Part shown: positions 43,862-51,896 of the stretch, one piece after another | Layout: the number at the start of each line of letters is the position of its first letter | Position numbering within the stretch: position 1 is the first letter of the stretch | From: Haloarcula regularis | GTDB taxonomy: Archaea; Halobacteriota; Halobacteria; Halobacteriales; Haloarculaceae | NCBI RefSeq assembly: GCF_029338315.1 | Contig: NZ_CP119794.1 | Location: 2,790,001-2,854,000 of the forward strand | DNA length: 64,000 nucleotides | Direction of reading: 5' to 3' | Position numbers and translations under genes: made by a program | The notes under the pieces: model-generated | What the model was told of the DNA's origin: nothing | The model's database searches: none | Seen by the model: the letters and a program-made list of their open reading frames with translations, nothing else

Positions 43862-44625
43862 TGATCCGCCTGGAAGACCTCTCGCACGCGTACGGTGACG
43901 AGCGCGTCCTCGCGGACGTCTCGCTCACGGTCGACCCCGGCGAAGTGGTCGCGATCATCGGGCCCTCGGGGGTGGGCAAGACCACCCTGCTTCGCATCCT
44001 GGCCCTCAACCGCCGGCCGACCGAAGGCACCGTCGAACTGGACGGCCAGCGGGCGTGGTCGGTCGACGAGAGCCGCCGCCTGGAACTGCGCCGCCGCGTC
44101 GGGATGGTGTTCCAGCGGGCGAGCCTGTTCGACGCCTCCGTCGCCCGGAACGTCGCGTACGGCCTCCGGGTGCGACGGTCCTGGCGAACGCGACTCGCGG
44201 ATGGCGTGCGCTCGCTCGTCGGATCGAACGACCTGCCAGCGGCCGTCGAAGAGGCGCTCGACGTCGTCGAGCTGCGTGACAAGGTCGACCAGGACGCGCG
44301 CTCGCTCTCGGGCGGCGAGGCCCAGCGCGTCTCCTTCGCGCGGGCGCTGGCTTACGATCCGGCGTACCTCCTGCTTGACGAACCGACGTCCGACCTCGAC
44401 CCGCGGAACACGGGGCTCATCGAGGCGGCCGTCGGCGAGGCGCGCGACCGGGGCCTGGGTGTCGTCGTCGCGACCCACGACATGCACCAGGCCGAGCGCA
44501 TCGCCGACCGGGCCGCCGTGTTGCTCGGCGACGGGCTGACCGAGGTGGGACCGACGGAGCGAATCTTCGAGGACCCGACCGACGAGCGCACCCGGAAGTT
44601 CATCTCCGGGGAACTGGTGTACTGA
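43861..44625 (+). CDS. tupC: Tungstate ABC transporter ATP-binding protein TupC
   Basis: 254 aa from ATG 43861. Walker A GPSGVGKTT is at about residues 35-43, signature LSGGEAQRVSFARAL, Walker B YLLLDEPTSDLD and H-loop VVATHDMHQ. The one-base overlap with tupB and the substrate protein upstream fix the role as the motor of the TupABC importer. No frameshift in this gene. Confidence 0.9.
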   Translation: MIRLEDLSHAYGDERVLADVSLTVDPGEVVAIIGPSGVGKTTLLRILALNRRPTEGTVELDGQRAWSVDESRRLELRRRVGMVFQRASLFDASVARNVAYGLRVRRSWRTRLADGVRSLVGSNDLPAAVEEALDVVELRDKVDQDARSLSGGEAQRVSFARALAYDPAYLLLDEPTSDLDPRNTGLIEAAVGEARDRGLGVVVATHDMHQAERIADRAAVLLGDGLTEVGPTERIFEDPTDERTRKFISGELVY

Positions 44626-44773
44626 CCGGCGACGGTGCGCCCTGCGGTTCCCCACGGAAGTCGCGTTCAGCCGGACGCGGTGGAAGTAATCGATTCCGGG
44701 CACACACCGTGGTCGGTGCCAACGATTCCGATTTCTGACAACGTTCATCTGGCTGTCGTGAGTAGCGTCTCGA

Positions 44774-45644
44774 GTGAACAACGGCGCCGTTCAGGCCGAT
44801 CACCGGCTCGAGCTCGCGCTCGGCGAGGTCAGCGGCGCGTTAGGGGATTCGGTTACGGTCCTCCCGATCGTCGTCGCCGTCGGGGCGCTGTCGGACCTCT
44901 CTGTCGGGACGATGCTGGTCGGCTTCGGCCTGTTCCAGGTCGTGTGGGGCCTGCACTACCGCGTGCCCGTGTCGGTCGAGCCGATGAAGGCGCTCGCGGC
45001 GCTCGTCATCGCGGGCACGCTGTCGGTCAGGGGGTTCGTGGTGGCCGGCCTTCTGGCCGGCGTCGTCCTCCTGCTGGTCGGATCGACCCGGACGCTCGGG
45101 CGGGTCCAGGCGCTCGTCGGCCAGCCGGTCGTCCGCGGCGTGCAGTTCGCCGTGGCGCTGTTGCTCCTGGAGACGGGCGTGCAGCTGGGCGTGCAGGACC
45201 CTCCCCTGGGGCTGCTGGCGGCCGGCCTCGTCGTCGGTCTCGCCGTCCTCGGGCAGGTGCGGGCGGCCCCGCTGGTCGTCCTCGGGCTCGGCGCCCTCCT
45301 GGCCTTCTGGTACGCCGGGCCGCCGACCGCCGCTGTCCCGACGTTCTCGGGGCCGCTGTTCGGGTCTGCGCCGCTCGACTACGGGTCCCTGCTCGGCGCG
45401 ACGGCGGGCCAGCTCGCGATGACGTTCCCCCTCTCGGTGCTGGGCGTCGTCCTCGTGCTGGTCGCGCTCCAGCTGGGCCGGACGGAGCCCCGACTCGGAG
45501 CACCTCGGCGTCACGCTCCTGGTCGGGGCGGTGAGCCTCCTCTCGAACGTCGGCGTCGGGTTCGCCTGTGGCGTCGGGGTCTCACTACTCCGCCGGCGAC
45601 TGCGCGACGGCCGTGACGGCACCGGCCCGTCGGTCCGGTCGTGA
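44774..45644 (+). CDS. MOT1-type molybdate transporter, with a frameshift
   Basis: About 289 aa with a GTG start. The family signature ALGEVSGALGDSVTVLPIVV (about residues 15-34) and PVSVEPMKALAALVIAGTL (about 64-82) match the MFS_MOT1/SulP-related molybdate transporters; ten or so membrane helices. At CCCC 45488-45491 one C too many shifts the frame; removing it gives EPDSEHLGVTLLVGAVSLLS and a natural end at 45644. Its place between tungstate transport and a Tfx regulator supports molybdate or tungstate as substrate. Confidence 0.8.
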
Positions 45645-45712
45645 CGGCGGTCCACCGACCGGGATAGCCAAGGGGACCGACCCGCTCTAGGCAGCCAGGG
45701 GACGATTCGACG

Positions 45713-46195
45713 ATGGACACCGCGGACGACGAGGCGGACGCGAGCGCGCTGCTTGCAGCCATCGGGTTCGACCCCGAGGAGAGCGCGCTCACCGAACGGC
45801 AGGCCGAGGTACTGTTGCTCCGGGAGCGCGGGCGCACACAGACGGCCATCGCCGAGATGCTGGGGACCTCACGGGCGAACGTGGCCAACGTCGAGGCCAG
45901 CGCGAGAGCCAACGTCGCGAAGGCACGCGAGACCCTGCGGGTCGTCCGGGCGATGGAAGCCCCCGTGCGGGTCCCCGTCCCGGCGGGGGCCGACATCTAC
46001 GAGGTCCCGGAGACGGTCTACGAGGCGTGCAACGAGGCGGACATCAAGGTCGCCTACTCGGCCCCGGAACTCGTCCGCCTGCTCCTCGACGAAGCCGAGT
46101 CGGTCGTCGACGGGCGAACGATCACGGTGTCACTGACCCTGCATATCACCGAGGACGGCGAGGTCGTCATCCGCCGAACCGACCGGGAACAGTAG
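45713..46195 (+). CDS. Tfx-family DNA-binding regulator
   Basis: 160 aa. The helix-turn-helix is in SALTERQAEVLLLRERGRTQ (about residues 22-41) and SRANVANVEASARANVAKAR (about 54-73); the C-terminal half (KVAYSAPELVRLLLDEAESV) is the Tfx sensor-like domain. Tfx was described as a regulator of the molybdenum formylmethanofuran dehydrogenase operon in a methanogen, so a molybdate/tungstate-responsive role fits the neighbours tupABC and MOT1. It follows the transporter by about 70 bp. Confidence 0.85.
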   Translation: MDTADDEADASALLAAIGFDPEESALTERQAEVLLLRERGRTQTAIAEMLGTSRANVANVEASARANVAKARETLRVVRAMEAPVRVPVPAGADIYEVPETVYEACNEADIKVAYSAPELVRLLLDEAESVVDGRTITVSLTLHITEDGEVVIRRTDREQ

Positions 46196-46337
46196 CACGC
46201 CGGCCGGGCGGATAGTTCTGGGAGTGCGTTCGCGACGTTCGAAATACTCTGTTCACTACACTAGCTGAGAACCTCGTATTTGCTCCACTCGTTTCGATAC
46301 GTCGTTCGAGTCTTCTCATAATCTTGGAACTGAAGCA

Positions 46338-46379
46338 CAATATTATATTCCTGTAGGGCGTACACTCACCTGTAGGTGA
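46338..46379 (+). promoter_or_regulatory. Promoter and palindromic operator of the sulfur cluster
   Basis: The TATA-like CAATATTATATTC (46338-46350) is followed by the palindrome TCACCTGTAGGTGA (46366-46379), 7 nt before the ATG. CCTGTAGG occurs twice, at 46350 and 46369, hinting at two binding sites. A repressor there would cover the transcription start. Confidence 0.5.
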
Positions 46380-46386
46380 AAGAGAC

Positions 46387-46785
46387 ATGCCAGGATATGC
46401 AATCGTCCTTGCCTCGGGCAAGCTAGAGCGGTTACAGGCAGTAGCGAACATCGCGTCGGTCGCCGGCGCGTCCGACATCCCCATCGAGATCTTCGCGACG
46501 ATGGACGGCCTCGAGGCCTTCGACCTCGAGACCATCGAGAACGGCGACTTCGAGATGGGTGCCGTCGCCCAGGCGATGATGGAGTCCGAGTCGACGAAGA
46601 TGCCGATGTTCTACGAGTCCATCGGCCAGGCGAAAGAGATCGGCCCGGTCAACATGTACGCCTGCGAGCTGTCGATGGACATGCTCGGAAAGGACTTAGA
46701 CCAGTACGCCGACCTCTTCGACGACGTGCTCGGCGTCTCCGGGTTCCTGACGATGGCCGAAGACAAACAGGTGATGTTCATCTGA
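46387..46785 (+). CDS. DsrE/DsrF-family sulfur-carrier protein
   Basis: 132 aa. The DsrE fold is suggested by YAIVLASGKLERLQAVANIA at the N-terminus and the conserved cysteine in VNMYACELSMDMLGKDLDQY (about residues 92-111). DsrE-type proteins accept and pass persulfide sulfur. Next genes are TusA, an SQR-like flavoprotein and DUF1641. It is controlled by the palindrome directly upstream. Confidence 0.88.
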   Translation: MPGYAIVLASGKLERLQAVANIASVAGASDIPIEIFATMDGLEAFDLETIENGDFEMGAVAQAMMESESTKMPMFYESIGQAKEIGPVNMYACELSMDMLGKDLDQYADLFDDVLGVSGFLTMAEDKQVMFI

Positions 46786-46795
46786 GGTGACCACA

Positions 46796-47044
46796 ATGAG
46801 TGAATCCATTTCCCCAGACGTGACGGTCGATTCGCGCGGTGCCGCCTGCCCGGGTCCGCTGATGGACCTGATCGGCAAGATAAAGAAAGCCGACGCAGGC
46901 ACGGTATTCGAACTACAGACCAACGACAGCTCCTCGAGCCACGACGTCCCCGAGTGGGTCGAGAAGGCCGGTCACGAGCTGCTCGACGTCGTCGAACACG
47001 GCGACGAGGAGTACTGGTCCATCTTCGTCGAGACGAGGGAGTGA
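46796..47044 (+). CDS. TusA-family sulfur-transfer protein
   Basis: 82 aa from ATG 46796; a GTG at 46787 would add three residues. The active motif CPGPLMDLIGKIKK (about residues 17-30) carries the single catalytic Cys and the Pro-Gly-Pro of TusA. It shuttles sulfur as a persulfide. It lies 10 nt after the DsrE gene and 7 nt before the SQR-like gene, clearly one operon. Confidence 0.9.
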   Translation: MSESISPDVTVDSRGAACPGPLMDLIGKIKKADAGTVFELQTNDSSSSHDVPEWVEKAGHELLDVVEHGDEEYWSIFVETRE

Positions 47045-47051
47045 CCGCGGC

Positions 47052-48191
47052 ATGACCCGAATCGTCATCGTCGGCGGGGGCACCGGTGGGACGGTTCTCG
47101 CGAACCGCCTCGCCGACACGCTCGCCCCCGACCTGAAACGTGGCGACGTCGAGGTGACGCTCGTCAACGACGGCCCCGACCAGGTCTACAAGCCGACGTT
47201 CCTGTATGTCCCCTTTGGCGAGGCGACCGTCGAGGAGGCGCGCCACCCCATCGTGGACCTCGTCGACCGCACGGTCGACTTCCGTGTCGACCGGGTGACC
47301 GAGATTGATACCGACGAAAAGCGCCTCTCGCTCCAGCGCGACGGCGCCCTCGAGTACGACTACCTCGTGCTCGCGACCGGTGCGAACCTCGCCCCTGAGG
47401 AGGTGCCGGGCCTCGTCGAGGGCGGGCACCACTTCTACGGCGCCGCGGGTGCCGAGCGACTGCGCGACGCCCTCGCCGAGTTCGAGGCGGGACACCTCGT
47501 CCTGTCGGTCATCGGCGTCCCCCACATGTGCCCGGCCGCACCGGTGGAGTTCGTCCTCATGGCCGACCAGTGGCTCCGCGAGCGCGGCCGCCGCGAGGAC
47601 GTCGAGATTACGTACACCTACCCCATCCAGCGCATCCACGGGCTCGCCCCCGTCGCGGAGTGGGCCCAGCCGCTGTTCGACGAGCGGGGCATCGAGGCCG
47701 AGACGTTCTTCAACCCCGAGTCGGTCGACCCCGACGAGCGGGTCATCGAGACGATGGAGGGGACGGAACTGGCCTACGACCTCCTCGTGGCCATCCCGCC
47801 ACACAGCGGGTCGCCGCTGGTCGAGGCGGCGGGCCTGGGCGATGGCGGCTGGGTCGCCGTGGACAACCGGACGCTCGAAGCCGCACACGCCGACGGCGTC
47901 TACGCTATCGGTGACGTCGCGGACGTGCCGACGAGCAAGGCCGGCAGCGTCGCCCACTACCAGGCCGGCGCCGTCGCCGACCGCCTCGCCAGCCAGGTCC
48001 GGGGCCAGGTCCCGACCGCCGAGTACGACGGCAAGACGATGTGTTTCGTCGAGTCCGGCACCGACGAGGCGGCGTTCATCGAGTTCAGCTACGAGCGCCA
48101 GCCCGAACCCCGCGATCCGAACCAGTACGTCCACTGGGGGAAACTGGCCTACAACGAGGCCTACTGGCTGACCGCCAGGGGGCTCCTGTGA
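47052..48191 (+). CDS. SQR-like FAD-dependent pyridine-nucleotide-disulfide oxidoreductase
   Basis: 379 aa. The FAD-binding loop is GGGTGGTVLANRL (about residues 7-19) and the C-terminal FAD motif YAIGDVADVPTSKAGSVAHY is at about 284-303. Cysteines at about 159 (VPHMCPAAPV) and about 332 (TMCFVESG) are placed like the redox cysteines of sulfide:quinone oxidoreductases. Family members oxidise sulfide or related sulfur species and pass electrons to quinone at the membrane. With DsrE and TusA beside it, sulfur oxidation or detoxification is likely. Confidence 0.85.
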   Translation: MTRIVIVGGGTGGTVLANRLADTLAPDLKRGDVEVTLVNDGPDQVYKPTFLYVPFGEATVEEARHPIVDLVDRTVDFRVDRVTEIDTDEKRLSLQRDGALEYDYLVLATGANLAPEEVPGLVEGGHHFYGAAGAERLRDALAEFEAGHLVLSVIGVPHMCPAAPVEFVLMADQWLRERGRREDVEITYTYPIQRIHGLAPVAEWAQPLFDERGIEAETFFNPESVDPDERVIETMEGTELAYDLLVAIPPHSGSPLVEAAGLGDGGWVAVDNRTLEAAHADGVYAIGDVADVPTSKAGSVAHYQAGAVADRLASQVRGQVPTAEYDGKTMCFVESGTDEAAFIEFSYERQPEPRDPNQYVHWGKLAYNEAYWLTARGLL

Positions 48192-48200
48192 GGTGGGACG

Positions 48201-48683
48201 ATGAGTGAACAGGAACAACAGGACGTCGAGGCCGGGGACGACGCCCCGGTCGAGGCGTCCACCGACCTCGAACAGCTGGCCGAACTCGCCGACGCGGTCG
48301 AGGGCAACGAGGCCGAGGTGGCCGAACTGCTCGATCGGGTCGACGAGGTCAACGACCTGCTGGACGTCCTCGCGCTTGGCACCCAGGCGATGGACGACGA
48401 GATGGTCCGGACGCTCGCCGCCACCGGGGGGAACCTCGGGGCGCTGGCGGACGCCGCCGCCGAACCGGCGACCGTCCGGGGCGTCGAGTCGCTGCTCCAC
48501 GCCGTCGGCGACGCGACCGGCGACCTCGAGGAACCGCCCGAGCGGGTCGGCATCGTCGGCCTGCTCCGTGCCCTGCGGGATCCCGAGGTCCAGGCCGGCC
48601 TGGGCTACCTCGTGGCCGTCTCCAGGCACCTCGGGCGCGACCTCACCCGTCGGTCCGAGCTCCGTCAGGAGCTCGAGGACTGA
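48201..48683 (+). CDS. DUF1641-family protein
   Basis: 160 aa, acidic. The DUF1641 core is near the C-terminus: VGIVGLLRALRDPEVQAGLG (about residues 115-134), preceded by helical Leu-rich repeats. DUF1641 genes are commonly next to formate-dehydrogenase or sulfide:quinone-oxidoreductase-like genes. It begins 9 nt after the SQR-like gene and is probably its accessory subunit. No catalytic residues are recognised. Confidence 0.85.
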   Translation: MSEQEQQDVEAGDDAPVEASTDLEQLAELADAVEGNEAEVAELLDRVDEVNDLLDVLALGTQAMDDEMVRTLAATGGNLGALADAAAEPATVRGVESLLHAVGDATGDLEEPPERVGIVGLLRALRDPEVQAGLGYLVAVSRHLGRDLTRRSELRQELED

Positions 48684-48828
48684 GCCCGTCGGCGGCGGCG
48701 GCGCGCTTGCCGGCGGCGAGCATCGTCGTCACCTCCTCTCTCGTCGCCGTCCTCGCGATGGCCGGCGTCTTCGGGTCGCGGTCTGGGCCCCGACGCCCTG
48801 ACGCCGGCCCGGGTCGCCCGCTCCCCGT

Positions 48829-49817
48829 TCAGTCGCCGGCTTCCATCGACTCCGCTCGGGGCACCGTCACGTCGGTGAGCTGGGCCTCGATTTCCTCGCG
48901 GCGGTCCTCGAACGTCCCGGGGAGGACGAGGCGGCCACCGAGGTCCGAGAGCGGTTCGTCGCTGGTGTAGCCCGGCCCGCTCGTGGCCAGTTCGAAGAGG
49001 ACGCCGTTGAACTCCCGCACGTAGACCGACCGGAACCAGTGGCGGTCGATCTGGTTCGTCGGGCGCAGGCCCAGCGACTGGATGGCCTCGCGCGTCGCGG
49101 CCTGATCCTCGTCGGTCGGCGTCTGGAAGGCGACGTGGTGGACGGTGCCGTGACCCTGACGCCCGCCCTGGATGGTCGGGAGCACGTCGACGTACTTCCC
49201 GACGGGGCCTGCAGCGGCAAAGCGGGTCCGCTCGTCGCCCGGCGTGTCTCCTTCTGCCTGTTCGGTGCCGACCTTCTCTAAGCCCATCGCCTCCAAGACC
49301 TCTATCGTGCGGTCTGGGTCGGCCAGCCAGAGCGTCACCGAGTGAAAGCCCCGGATGGCGTACTCGGCGGGGACGAACTCGGTCCAGGGGACCGTCGGGT
49401 CGTCGTCCGGAATCTCGACCTCGACCAGCTCGACCGGGAGGCCGTCCGGGTCACGGAAGGGCAGGACCACTTCGCCAAACCGCTCGACCCGCTCGTCGTA
49501 CTCGACGCCGAACTCGTCGAAGCGGTCCTCCCAGAACTCCAGGCTCCCCTCGGGGACCCGGAACGCGGTCCGGGAGACCTGGCCGGAGCCGACTTTCCCT
49601 GTCGCATGCTCTCCCACGGGAAGAACGTCATGCTCGTGCCGGGGGTGCCTTCGGCGTCGGCGAAGAAGAAGTGGTAGGTGCCGGGGTCGTCCTGGTTGAT
49701 AGAGCGCTTGACGAGGCGCAGGCCGAGCGTCTCCGTCCAGAAGTCCATGTTCCGCTGCGGGTCGCCGGCGATGCAGGTGACGTGGTGGATGCCCGGTGTG
49801 GGCGTTGGGTCGGTCAT
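48829..49817 (-). CDS. VOC-superfamily ring-cleaving dioxygenase-like protein, frameshifted
   Basis: About 329 aa from ATG 49817. The first VOC domain begins TPGIHHVTCIAGDPQRNMDF with the metal-binding His; the second repeats GFHSVTLWLADPDRTIEVLE (His) and has HHVAFQTPTDEDQ. At about 49609-49613 GAGAGC lacks one G; restoring it joins MTFFPWE to HATGKVGSGQVSRTAFRVPE. The family resembles haloarchaeal dioxygenases often annotated as hydroquinone or glyoxalase-type; the substrate is unknown. It converges with the DUF1641 gene. Confidence 0.8.
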
Positions 49818-49923
49818 AGCTCCCGGTAGGCGCCGGACGGACTTCAATTGGTGCTGACATCGGTGTTACCGGGAGACCGTGTGCCACGGCTTCCGGGTGC
49901 CGGACCGTCACTGCGTCGAAAAA

Positions 49924-50079
49924 TCAGCCCGCGTTCTGTACGACGTTGCGCTTCGCGTCGGCCTCTCGGCGTCGTGCCATCGCCTCGAGGCGCAACGCTT
50001 CCCGGTGTTCGTCCCAGGTCCCGTACCTCGGGATGGGGGTCGCGCCGACCGGAACTCGGTTCTTCCTCGTCTGTTGCAT
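49924..50079 (-). CDS. 51-aa basic hypothetical protein
   Basis: It begins MQQTRKNRVPVGATPIPRYG and ends with a helical Arg/Glu-rich segment (RREADAKRNVVQNAG). Coding-type composition with in-frame start and stop between the dioxygenase and the VapB-like gene. The family is not known. Confidence 0.45.
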   Translation of the reverse strand: MQQTRKNRVPVGATPIPRYGTWDEHREALRLEAMARRREADAKRNVVQNAG

Positions 50080-50181
50080 GTCTGTCCCTCCACCAGTCTA
50101 GTCGATAGGTACAGACATAACCCTCGTCGCCAGTTCCGTCTCGGTTGCTCGCCGCCTCGTCACGGCACAGTCGTCACCGGC

Positions 50182-50319
50182 TCAGGTCTGGTCGGCTTCG
50201 GGGTTGTTCGTCCGCCGGTAGGACCCGACCATCTTCCAGAGGGTGTCGTTGAGGTCGCCGCCGTTCGCTTCGTTCTCGAGCTGCCGGTACAGGTTCTCCG
50301 GGACGTCGATTCGGGGCAT
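50182..50319 (-). CDS. Small antitoxin-like (DUF7557/VapB-type) protein
   Basis: 45 aa from ATG 50319: MPRIDVPENLYRQLENEANG followed by DLNDTLWKMVGSYRRTNNPE. It has the ribbon-then-helices look of small haloarchaeal antitoxin-like proteins. No toxin gene is adjacent, so it may be an orphan. The assignment is by pattern. Confidence 0.5.
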   Translation of the reverse strand: MPRIDVPENLYRQLENEANGGDLNDTLWKMVGSYRRTNNPEADQT

Positions 50320-50460
50320 CACCTGTCTATACTGGCTACGGATACATAAAATCAGTCTGACACGGAATCGAGTAAACGCTTCGATACGCATACGCAGAAC
50401 GCGCCGCTGTACGGCGGTTCGCTGTCGTGAAATAGTTCACTCGATTCCGTGTACTTTCTG

Positions 50461-50649
50461 TCAGTTCGCCCGGTAGAGCCACCTCGCACCGTAGGCGACG
50501 AACCAGGCCATCCAGACACAGAAGATGGTCAGCCAGGCCGCGTACTGGACCGTCGGGTCCGGGACGAGGACGTACGCGACGACGAGCAGGCCCACGACGC
50601 TCGCGGCAGCCGCGTAGTCGTACCGACCCGGACCCGGCGGCGCGACCAT
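50461..50649 (-). CDS. Small two-helix membrane protein
   Basis: 62 aa from ATG 50649 (MVAPPGPGRYDYAAAASVVG). Two membrane segments at about residues 13-30 and 36-55 (AAAASVVGLLVVAYVLV, AAWLTIFCVWMAWFVAYGA). It lies 2 nt after the stop of the small gene upstream on the same strand, so the two are probably cotranscribed. Confidence 0.6.
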   Translation of the reverse strand: MVAPPGPGRYDYAAAASVVGLLVVAYVLVPDPTVQYAAWLTIFCVWMAWFVAYGARWLYRAN

Positions 50650-50651
50650 CG

Positions 50652-50813
50652 CTACCGGGCGCTGTCGTCGATTCGCCGGTGATTCTCCTCGGCGCCCCCT
50701 CGCCCGAGGCCGGCCTGGACGGCGTTCGCGACCGTCTCGTCGCCGTTCCACGTACCGAGACTGACCACCGGGGGGCCGTCACCGCTCGGGAGCGTCGCCG
50801 TCGGGCGTGCCAT
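50652..50813 (-). CDS. 53-aa hypothetical protein
   Basis: It starts MARPTATLPSGDGPPVVSLG and continues TWNGDETVANAVQAGLGRGG to an acidic, Arg-rich end. It is placed directly before the small membrane protein on the same strand. No family is recognised. Confidence 0.45.
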   Translation of the reverse strand: MARPTATLPSGDGPPVVSLGTWNGDETVANAVQAGLGRGGAEENHRRIDDSAR

Positions 50814-50976
50814 GTCCGTGCCAACACCCCCCGTGGTCAAAACCGTTGGGCCGGCGCACGCTCTCGTTTCGCCGCTGCACGACGGTACTGACCGCCCGGC
50901 GGCGTTGGCTCCACTTTCACTTCCACTCCCCACCCGTGGCTCGGCTTTAGTGCCGTCCGGGCGGAACCGGTCGGCC

Positions 50977-51609
50977 ATGGAGACGCCACCACTCGAACCG
51001 GGACTGACGTTCGTCGCCCAGCCCGACGGGCGCGGGGGGGTCGCGGCGCTCGCCCGACACGCCGACGCCACGGAGACGCTGTGGGTCGACACACGCGGGG
51101 CGGCGTCCACCTACGCGCTGACCGCCGACGCCGACCGGAGCGTCCTCCGCGGGCTCCGGGTCGCCCGCGCGTTCACCGCCCACCAGCACCACGCACTCGT
51201 CCGCCGGGCCGTCGACGCCGCCACGGCCCGTACCGACCTCGTCGTCGCCCCGAACCTCGCGGCGCTGTACGAGGCGGCCGACGGCCCCGACACCGAACTC
51301 GACCGCCTGTACGCGGCCACCTGCTCGCTGCTCGCCGCCCTGGGCGAGTCGACCGGGGTCCCGGTCCTGGCCGGCGCGCCCGACGCCACCGACGCCCACC
51401 GCGAGACGCTCCGCGAGGCGGCCGCCCGCGAGGTGACCTGTCGACCGACCGACTTCGGCTACGCCGTCGACGCGCCGGGGTTCACCCAGTCGGGCTACTG
51501 GGGCGGGGGTTGGTGGCAGACGACCATCCCCTACTGGGTGGCGGTGTGTGGCGCCGTCGGGACGTCCGCGCCGGCCACGGCCGACCCCGTGGCAGTCGCC
51601 GTCGAGTGA
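50977..51609 (+). CDS. Degenerate RecA-like protein in a polymerase operon
   Basis: 210 aa from ATG 50977. The layout follows RecA/RadA ATPases: a beta strand then WVDTRGAASTYAL, GLRVARAFTAHQHHALVRRA (about residues 65-84), then RTDLVVAPNLAALYE in Walker B position and a later strand GVPVLAGAPD. The Walker A position reads FVAQPDGRGGVAALARH, without GKT/S, so ATP binding is doubtful. It is 2 nt ahead of a small gene and then a divergent B-family polymerase. I infer an inactivated RecA paralogue. Confidence 0.6.
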   Translation: METPPLEPGLTFVAQPDGRGGVAALARHADATETLWVDTRGAASTYALTADADRSVLRGLRVARAFTAHQHHALVRRAVDAATARTDLVVAPNLAALYEAADGPDTELDRLYAATCSLLAALGESTGVPVLAGAPDATDAHRETLREAAAREVTCRPTDFGYAVDAPGFTQSGYWGGGWWQTTIPYWVAVCGAVGTSAPATADPVAVAVE

Positions 51610-51611
51610 CG

Positions 51612-51890
51612 ATGGGCCGGACGAACCCCACCTACCGCGACTTCCTCGCCGACTACGAGGGGCGCTGGCGCGACTTCCGCCGGGCGCTGCGCCACGAGGC
51701 GGGCGAGGACTTCGACCGCCTGTTCGCCCGCGCCCGGCGCCACGCCGACGCCGCGGGCTACGCCAACGACCCCGACCGGGAGCTGCTCGTCGTCGTCTCG
51801 ATGCTGCTGGCCCACGAGACGGAACTCCGGCGGCTCCGGGAGCGCGTCGAGACCCTCGAGGCGGCCGCCGAGAACGACGACGGGGCGTGA
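51612..51890 (+). CDS. 92-aa helical protein between RecA-like and polymerase genes
   Basis: It starts MGRTNPTYRDFLADYEGRWR and ends with a coiled-coil-like helix (ELRRLRERVETLEAAAENDD, about residues 70-89). It looks like a small adaptor or polymerase-associated subunit. Gaps are 2 nt before and 6 nt after, so it is a middle gene of the three-gene operon. No named family is certain. Confidence 0.6.
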   Translation: MGRTNPTYRDFLADYEGRWRDFRRALRHEAGEDFDRLFARARRHADAAGYANDPDRELLVVVSMLLAHETELRRLRERVETLEAAAENDDGA

Positions 51891-51896
51891 CCGCCG

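Noticed and set aside
48707..48828. A short hydrophobic frame after the DUF1641 gene
   Set aside because: It begins at a weak TTG within GC-rich repeats of GGC and runs into the end of the convergent dioxygenase gene; no family resemblance.
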